Part shown: one piece after another, positions 43,401 through 52,400 of the stretch
How the letters are laid out: each line of letters starts with the position of its first letter
Position numbering within the stretch: the stretch's first letter is position 1
NCBI GenBank assembly: GCA_002633005.1
Contig: NMRA01000094.1
Span: 822,840-886,839 of the forward strand
Source: Phoronis australis
Taxonomy: Eukaryota; Phoronida; Phoronidae
Reading direction: 5' to 3'
Length of the DNA: 64,000 bases
The notes under the pieces: generated by a model
Databases searched by the model: none
What the model saw: the letters and a program-made list of their open reading frames with translations, nothing else
What the model was told of the DNA's origin: nothing
Translations under genes and position numbers: made by a program

Positions 43401-46400
43401 CAACAGCCGACACAAGGACTCGCTTTACTCCAAGCTTTTGACTGTCTTTTAAATTCCCTTCGTACCTGATCAAATTAAAAAATCAAGCAAAGTTATTAGA
43501 AGTTATTCGAATTTCAAACATTTTCCTCACTCAAAAAAACAGATTAAAAAACTGTTGAAAATGTTGGAAAACAAGTAAAAACACCAAATGCAGTATTAGC
43601 TACAAAAAGACTGAAATGCCCGAAATACGACACATTATGTAAAATTAAGATATAAGTTAAACACACAAGGTTTACTGTTTCTAAAGATGTACTGCAGTGA
43701 AAGTCAGCACCATTTGACATAATCAGCGCAGGTGACAAACCACCTGTCGATCTCTTTGTGATGCTCCCTGAAGGATACATTAATCACCACAGGTGAACAC
43801 ACACCTCTCAAGCTCTTTGTGTTGTCGCCTGAAGGATACACTTATCACCGCACGTTAACACCCACCTGTCAATCTCTTTGAGCTACCCCCTGAAGGACAT
43901 ATTTTAAAATCACCACAGATGAACACACACCTGTCAATCCCTTTGTGCTAGGCCTTGAAAGAAATTATTGCAACAGGCGAACACCCATGAGTCAATTCCT
44001 TAGTGCTGACCCCTGAACGTTACATTAATTACCGCAGGTTAACACCCACCTATCAATCTCTTTGTGCTGCCCCCTGAAGGACACCACCGTCTTGATACAT
44101 GAGAACACTTCCGTAGCCACACTACCAGCTTTAGCGTACTTCTCAGCCTCCACTTTTGTATAGGACGACATAAACTGAAGGGTATCAAGAAATCACACAA
44201 TATTGACAACACTGTATAACTTGGCCCCTCTAGAAAGACCAGCCTTCCTTTGACTTCATTCAATTACAAAACAATTCACATCTCAGGATGATTACTTTTC
44301 TCAAAATTAAAAGCACTTTATTCACATTTCATTATTTTCAGGTGTGCATTCGAAAAGAAAAAAAAAACTTTCAAAAAACCTATCAAAGCATTAAATAAAA
44401 TGTGATTAGTTGTTTTCAAAAATCGGTCAAGGCTGTTCCTTTGCAAAATTTTTGGCACTCTGGTTTTAATCTTAATTTCCATCCAATGTTGAATTTACAA
44501 ACTATGAAGCCATGACTGATAACTATGTGATTAATAAATGCCAGTCATGAAACTTGCACACAAGCTAACCATGACACACTTTTGAATATCAAAAAGAGGA
44601 AGCCTTGCAAGACACCTTTGTGGGGAACCTTTATAAGGTTTCAGCCTCCATCAATAGCAAAAGTACCGTATTGCTGAGCCATTAGGACATTGGCATCTGT
44701 GTAGAACAGCATTTACATGTGACACTTAGTTGCACGCGCTAATATGCAAACCACTTGGGTAAAAGGCATTATTTTGGCTATAGGCCCATGAGCTTAAAGG
44801 CACAGCAATAGGGTAAGTGACCATCTTATACTATGGGGTACTACCAGTTTCTTGAAAACATGCCAATGAAGGAACTTCAAAGAAACAGAGGTGAATGGAA
44901 GAAATTGCCATCAGGAGGCACAGCAGTAGCCAAAACGGGTGTGCTAATATGCAAATTACTGCATGGGCTTGTGCAGGGGACATTACCTGCGCTTACATGC
45001 GAAACTTATGTACATGTGCCAATAAACAAACTTGACTTAGGTAAAAAAGGCCTTGAAAAAGGCATTATTTCGGATATAGGTAAAAAGCCTCTAGGCGCGG
45101 TAATATGGTACAGCAGAAGAACAAAGCCACTAGATGGCATTCCCAAACTAACCTTAGCTACAAACGCTCCTGCTATCGCCAAAAGCGGTGTTAGGGACAT
45201 CATTACCAAAGTCATCTGCCATGACTTCCAAAAGCCAATACCAAAGCCTGACAGAAATGTGGCCATACTCTGGACACAAAGACTTAATTTATCTCCAATC
45301 CCTTCCCGCACTCTCTCAAGGTCACTGGAAGCAAAATAATCAAGACAATGGCCCAATATTTACACTAAAAATTATAACACCATCGGCTTTATAGTTGTAA
45401 CCGGTACAATGAAGATAAGCCAACATTTACACGGATTGCCGCCTTTCAAAGCCTGGGTCTTCCTATGTCTGCACATCACCAATCTAATGGAGGGGACGTG
45501 CACATACGGACAAATAAAATAATTATACATTGAACTGGAGTACTTGTAAAATAAATGAACACGATCAATCACAAATAATGTGGTGTTAATTTCGTATTTA
45601 ATTTGGTTACATATAGAACAGAACACATCATGACTCCCTCATCTGTAGAACAACACCAAACCATGATTAACTTACTTGAATGGAAGCCATGTCATGCTTC
45701 TCACTAAAAAATACTAAGAATGGATTTTCATTTAAAGACCATTCTTTACGTTTGTAGCAAATCGGGTAATACCTTCCAAAACTAACAAGTGGTTGTGTTG
45801 TTTACTAGAAATGCTCTCAGATAAGCTACAACTTTTCAATATTTCAAGTCATGGTACATTTGGCAGGATTGTCTATGAAAGTCAAGCACCAACAGTCCTG
45901 CATAGACCCCTAAACCACCTGACTATTTACACCGATTCTGTGTTAGGTCGTTGGCAATGGCTAATTCTGATAAATTTTCACCATTTAGGATGAAAATATT
46001 AATGCATTCATCTTTTTCAAAGGCTTCTAACATCATAATTTCTCAAAACAAAGTTGGCAGCTATGGTGATAAAGCATTTTCAAGTACTACTTGTATTTTA
46101 TGATAAAAAAAATTAGAAAATATAATTTCACTTTTGAGCCATATTGCATCCTAAACTGGTGAGACTTTACGTTCCAATGTGGAGGCGCCAACAGAATAAG
46201 TTACTAAAGATTCCATCTGGAGTACAGCTTACTATGTGTTAGAAACACTATTCAACTGCTGGAAAATTGAAGCTTCCACACGCAATAGTTTGGCAACTAC
46301 TCAACATCTACTTTAATGTTTCACCCAAAATATTAATTTAAATACTAGTAAATGATTATGAACAAACATGACTCTGACATCAGTAAAAATGTCAAATTAA

Positions 46401-49400
46401 CGCAACATGTAGTTTTGACATTACCTTGCCAAACGAGTGGTCAATTCCCCACTAGAGTTTTCGTCAAACCACGCGATGTCTTGTCTTAGAATACTTTCAA
46501 AGAACTTCTTTCTAAGTTTGTGTGTCTGCCGCTCACAAGCTGTTGTCATACACATGATCTGTAACACATTATCTGGAGTATATCGTCATCTTTACGTTTC
46601 CAAGACTACCCAGCAGTTTTCACCTACCCTTAAAGCTCATTTACCCCTTATGAGTTTGTTAAAGCCTGAAAGTTGAATTTGTGAGCAATGAGTCTTAAAA
46701 GCAAATGTTCTAGCACAGTTTGCTAACTTGGTTTATTTGAGGTCATTAAATTTTTTCAGATATTCCCTGAGGCCAATTAGAGTTAAACGATTATTTCTGC
46801 TAATTGGATACTCCATCGCACTATCCTTTTTTACTTTGAATTTGACATTAAAAATTATGAACCATGAGGCTTTAGTTAATAAGAAGGAGAAAAAAACTGT
46901 CAAGTCAAATTCAAATACCACTCAAATGAACAGGTGCCATATGCCACTTGTTTTACACCCCAAAAATCAGTAAAGATGAGAGTTATGAATTCCAACATTG
47001 TTGTCAGCAAAGAGCTTACTAGGCATGTTAAGTAGTTAATTTTCCAAGAATGACCTTTGCCAAGAATGACCTTTTCACCGTAAGTTGGCAGGGTGCTATC
47101 ACAAGCTATTGGTAAGTTTGACAACTTTCTTCGTTGCATTTTTTTTTCAAGAAATCCACAATATGAGAAATCATCATCAAATGTGAACTTGCATTTCCCA
47201 GAAAATCTCAAAGGCATCCACTGAACCAGTGAATGAAGACATACAGTATGAATTCCTTTCTGGTGACATCACTGACACTGTTTATGGTAACAGAATGCAC
47301 TAAGAGGCTGAAGTGACAGAAACAGCTCACACACTCATGGATACACACATGAACACAGATTACAGATCTGTAAACTCAGTTCACTGGTTCACAAACACAA
47401 CTCGTACTTACAAATAAATGGCACAAAATCAATGGCGTGTTAAAAAATTAGCAGTCCATACATAGCACAAGTCGAGAGATGAATCCTTGAGCCATGTTTA
47501 CAGCTGCACGTACCAAAAGTCAATTTTCAATTCATGAGCCATGCTTGTGGTTCAATAGCCGTGCTTTTAAGGACTGTAAGCAGTGTTTTGTGGGAGCAAA
47601 GATACGTCTATGAGTGCTAAGCAATGCTCATAACTGCGTGAGCCATGTTGCTCCAATAGCCTGTGTATTCAACTATGTCGCATATTACAGGCAGTGTTTT
47701 CTTCATTAAAAATAGTATAAAATGGCTAAGAAAAACTTGCCAGCTTCAGTGTTCCAACTAACTGAAAAAGGTGCCTTAAGAAAAGGTGCCTAGAGGAGGT
47801 GCCTACAGGAGGTGCCTAGAGATGGTGCCTAGAGGAGGTGCCTAGAGTAGGTGCCTAGAGGAGGTGCCTAGAGGAGATGCCTAGAGGAGGTGCCTAGAAG
47901 GGGAGCCTAGAGGAGCCTAGAGGTGGTGCCTAGAGGATGTGCCTAGCGGAGGTGCCTAGAGGGGCTGCCTAGAGGAGGTGCCTAGAGGAGGTGCCTAGAG
48001 GAGNNNNNNNNNNNNNNNNNNNNNNNNNNNNNNNNNNNNNNNNNNNNNNNNNNNNNNNNNNNNNNNNNNNNNNNNNNNNNNNNNNNNNNNNNNNNNNNNN
48101 NNNNNNNNNNNNNNNNNNNNNNNNNNNNNNNNNNNNNNNNNNNNNNNNNNNNNNNNNNNNNNNNNNNNNNNNNNNNNNNNNNNNNNNNNNNNNNNNNNNN
48201 NNNNNNNNNNNNNNNNNNNNNNNNNNNNNNNNNNNNNNNNNNNNNNNNNNNNNNNNNNNNNNNNNNNNNNNNNNNNNNNNNNNNNNNNNNNNNNNNNNNN
48301 NNNNNNNNNNNNNNNNNNNNNNNNNNNNNNNNNNNNNNNNNNNNNNNNNNNNNNNNNNNNNNNNNNNNNNNNNNNNNNNNNNNNNNNNNNNNNNNNNNNN
48401 NNNNNNNNNNNNNNNNNNNNNNNNNNNNNNNNNNNNNNNNNNNNNNNNNNNNNNNNNNNNNNNNNNNNNNNNNNNNNNNNNNNNNNNNNNNNNNNNNNNN
48501 NNNNNNNNNNNNNNNNNNNNNNNNNNNNNNNNNNNNNNNNNNNNNNNNNNNNNNNNNNNNNNNNNNNNNNNNNNNNNNNNNNNNNNNNNNNNNNNNNNNN
48601 NNNNNNNNNNNNNNNNNNNNNNNNNNNNNNNNNNNNNNNNNNNNNNNNNNNNNNNNNNNNNNNNNNNNNNNNNNNNNNNNNNNNNNNNNNNNNNNNNNNN
48701 NNNNNNNNNNNNNNNNNNNNNNNNNNNNNNNNNNNNNNNNNNNNNNNNNNNNNNNNNNNNNNNNNNNNNNNNNNNNNNNNNNNNNNNNNNNNNNNNNNNN
48801 NNNNNNNNNNNNNNNNNNNNNNNNNNNNNNNNNNNNNNNNNNNNNNNNNNNNNNNNNNNNNGGTGCCTAGAGAAGGAGCCTACAGGAGGTGCCTAGAGGT
48901 GCCTAGAGGAGGTGCCTAGAGAGGGTGCCTAGAGAGGGTGCCTAGAGAGGGTGCCTAGAGCGGGAGCTTAGAGAGAAGGCCTAGAGGAGCCTAGAGGAGG
49001 TGCCTAGAGATGTCTAGAGGGGGTGCCTTGAAAGGGTGCTTAGAGAGGGTGCCTAGAGAGGGTGCCTAGAGAGGGAGCCTAGAGAAGGAGCCTAGAGAAG
49101 GAGCCTAGAGGTGCCTAGATGAGGTGCATAGAGAAGGAGCCTAGAGAAGGTGCCTAGAGAAGGTGTCTAAAAAAGGTGCCTAAATCCAAAAAGGAATGTT
49201 TTACCGGTTAACTCATTGAACTGAAAATGTTTGCGTACAAACCAATGGCAGCAATTTGGAATGACAATGGCATTGATTCATGATTTCAGAAGTGTATTTT
49301 ACACAGATACTAACAAACATATGAAAGATGTTCATTGACAGATCTTACCTGTAAATAGCATGCCACAAAGACAGCTCCAGCAATGTAAAGGTAATAAATC

Positions 49401-52400
49401 GTAAACTTGTTCATGTCATCAGTGAAAATCTTCTCCACCTCAGTAATATTTGTGACGTTTGCCAAACCAGCTGCAGCATAAAAAAATTGTGGAAAAAGTG
49501 ATTAAGGAATTCGGCTATTTTCAGGAAAACATGATTTTGGAATGTTTCTTCACATTGTTTAAACAGATGTCATTTTTCAACAAGAGCAATGCACAGCGTT
49601 GAAATGCACCCACACTGCACCACAAATGGAGTTCTTCTAGAGTTGTTTATTAAAATCATAAAAATGGCCACTAGGGGGCACAGTGGTATTTGGATCAATT
49701 CGTCATTTGTAACCGTTTGTTGTCAGCTCCATATAAATACATCTTTCAAATTTCACAAAACTCCTTCAAATTGTTAAGGAGATTTAGCTGCAGACGCAAA
49801 AAAATAAAATCACCACAAGGCGACAACACAGTAATTGGACCTGTTTCAAAGATGTCAGTCATGGCCTTCTCATCAGAAACACATCTGTGAATTTTCATGC
49901 TGATCCTTTAAGCAGTATGGCAGATAGGGAGGTGGACACCAGAAAACCAACGCAAAAATAACAAAAATGGCCACCAGGTAGTGCAGAAAACATCAAATCT
50001 GTCCAAAAATGAGGTGTTTTTGTCAAATTTCATGAAAATACATCAATGAACTCCGACGATAGAGAGGCAAACATAAAAAAATTTTGCCACTGGGGGCACA
50101 GAAGTATTTGGATTAGTTCAACACTCAAAACCGTTTGTCATCGGCTACATGCGAATGCATATTTCAAATTTCACAAAGCTCCTTCAAGGGTTAACAAAAT
50201 TCAGGCGCAGACACAAAAAAAAACGAAATCGTCACTGGGGGGGACACAGTAGTCCGACTTGTACGAAAGTCAACGTCAGTCGTGGCCTTTTCATTTTCAT
50301 AATAATCCTTTGAGCAGTATGGCAGATACAGAGACGAATGCCAAAAAACGCCGGATGCAAATATACCAAAAACTGCCTCAAGGTGATGTAAAATTCATTG
50401 AAACCGTCCGAAAATGGAATGGCATCATCACATTTTTATTAAAAACCTATTTGCTGAATTTCACAAAAATCCATCAACGAAGTCCGAAGATAAAAGACAA
50501 ATGGCACTAAGGAGCACAGCGGTACTCGGATCGTTCTGCAACTTGTCATCATCTGTCATCAGCTGCATAGGAATTAAGAGATAAAGCTGCGGACAACAAT
50601 AGTATGCACCCACATATAAACCGTAGGCACATAAACACTAACATAGCCACTAAGGGGCACACCAATAAACCGATCCATCTGAAATCTCACTCATGTCGTG
50701 CCATCCATGAAAGGAACATATCTGCAAAATTTCGTTAACATACATAAAAGGATTTGGTGATAGAGCAGCGAATTTCTTGAAACTTAGTAGCAGTGGACAG
50801 TAAGTACACTAACTTTTTTGAGTTCCTTAGTTCCATTATAATTTACAATAACATTTTAAAGCTGCATTTCACCCAGTTTAACTGGCTAAAAAGGAAAATC
50901 TCTCTGCTAGAGATGCAAAAGTTCACTTTTAGCCTCGATACTCAGTTGTCATGGTTCACTTTCAGAAATTACTAAATGTGATTATTTATCCAAATATTAA
51001 ATATGAATATTGTATGTGTTCCTGTTGATGTATCTTTTCTTAGAATGTAAGAAAAACACAGCGCTTAGAATAACTATGTACAAAACTATCAAATTTTAAA
51101 TTAAAAATAAAAATTTCTAAACTTAATTGATCAAAAATAAAAACACACAAAATAAACAATACAATCTTTCTCACTTGATGTTGAACCCTGTAGCCAGTAA
51201 AACAATTAAATAGTATTTGAAAGTGATGTGTGAAACTAAGACTTTAAGAACTTCATCTGGCGCTCCCACTTTACAATTATCAAATAAAGGCTTAGACATA
51301 CAATTAGACATACAATTAGACATACAATTAGACATACAATTAGACATACATTTAGACATACAATTAGACATACAATTAGACATACAATTAGACATACAAT
51401 TAGACATACAATTAGACATACAATTAGACATACAATTAGACATACAATTAGACATACAATTAGACATACAATTAGACATACAATTAGACATACAATTAGA
51501 CATACAATTACAAGCACATCACAGCCTGCACATGATTTGTACACATTTTCAGAGTAAGTACCAGTATTGGGTATAGTCTTTTGCTGAAGAGAGTTTTAAT
51601 TAATTTTCAGTAATAGTTATGTGGAATGTAAGTTCAAATTTCAGTCTGGTGTAAATCAAGTCAGTTCATTTGACGAAACACGTAGCATCATTGTCAGAAT
51701 AAATATTGATTAAGTAATTAGTAAGAATAGATCCATTTTAAGTTGCCTAAAATTTGTGCATATGTACTTTTAAATCATGGGGTCAGACTTGTTGACATGT
51801 ATTTTAATGTCAAAATCTATTTTTAGATGGTGTTTACAACTTTGGGTTCTGGGGTCAAAGTACTCTAGAGACTCTAGAAAATTCTGAGAACAAATTGTAA
51901 CAGCCAATAATATGAGTGGATATGATCATGTGATTTTTATTAGCCAATTACTAAATAAGTAGAATGTTATATTATGGGCTGAAATCAACAAGATAATTAG
52001 ATGCGCTATAGTAGTTGAAGCACAAGGACTTGCTACAGTGTACAGAAGCAATTGTACGACAGAGCCATCTCGTGGAAGATTCTAGAAAGGATCTTGGCAA
52101 GGGCAAGGGTTAACGAACAGGAAGTTAACTAAGAGCTTGTCACTTGCATCGTGGGTAGTAAGATACTACCTGAAGTGTTGCATCATCAGCCAGAGACTGT
52201 GACCAGCAAGAAGAATCGCGGGTAGAAGAAATTGCCTGCAAGTGTTGCATCACCAAAGACGGTGACCAGCAAGTACAGTCGCTATACAGTGTGTGTAGTT
52301 CGAAGATTCACCAACAGGACAGACATCCAACAAGTGGAGAGTCCTAGCTTGGATAGCAGATAAGACATTTGATTGTTTTGGTTGTTTGATTAAAGTAATC

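Larger units (their letters stand above)
46559..49348 (-). other. ABCB intron 4
   Basis: 2.8 kb. The half next to exon 5 (46559-47760) shows nothing notable; the rest is the ggtgcctagag minisatellite with an assembly gap. Confidence 0.75.

Noticed and set aside
51171-51576. ORFs with LDIQ, MSNC or VCLI repeats
   Set aside because: Products of the 12-bp minisatellite, open on both strands.
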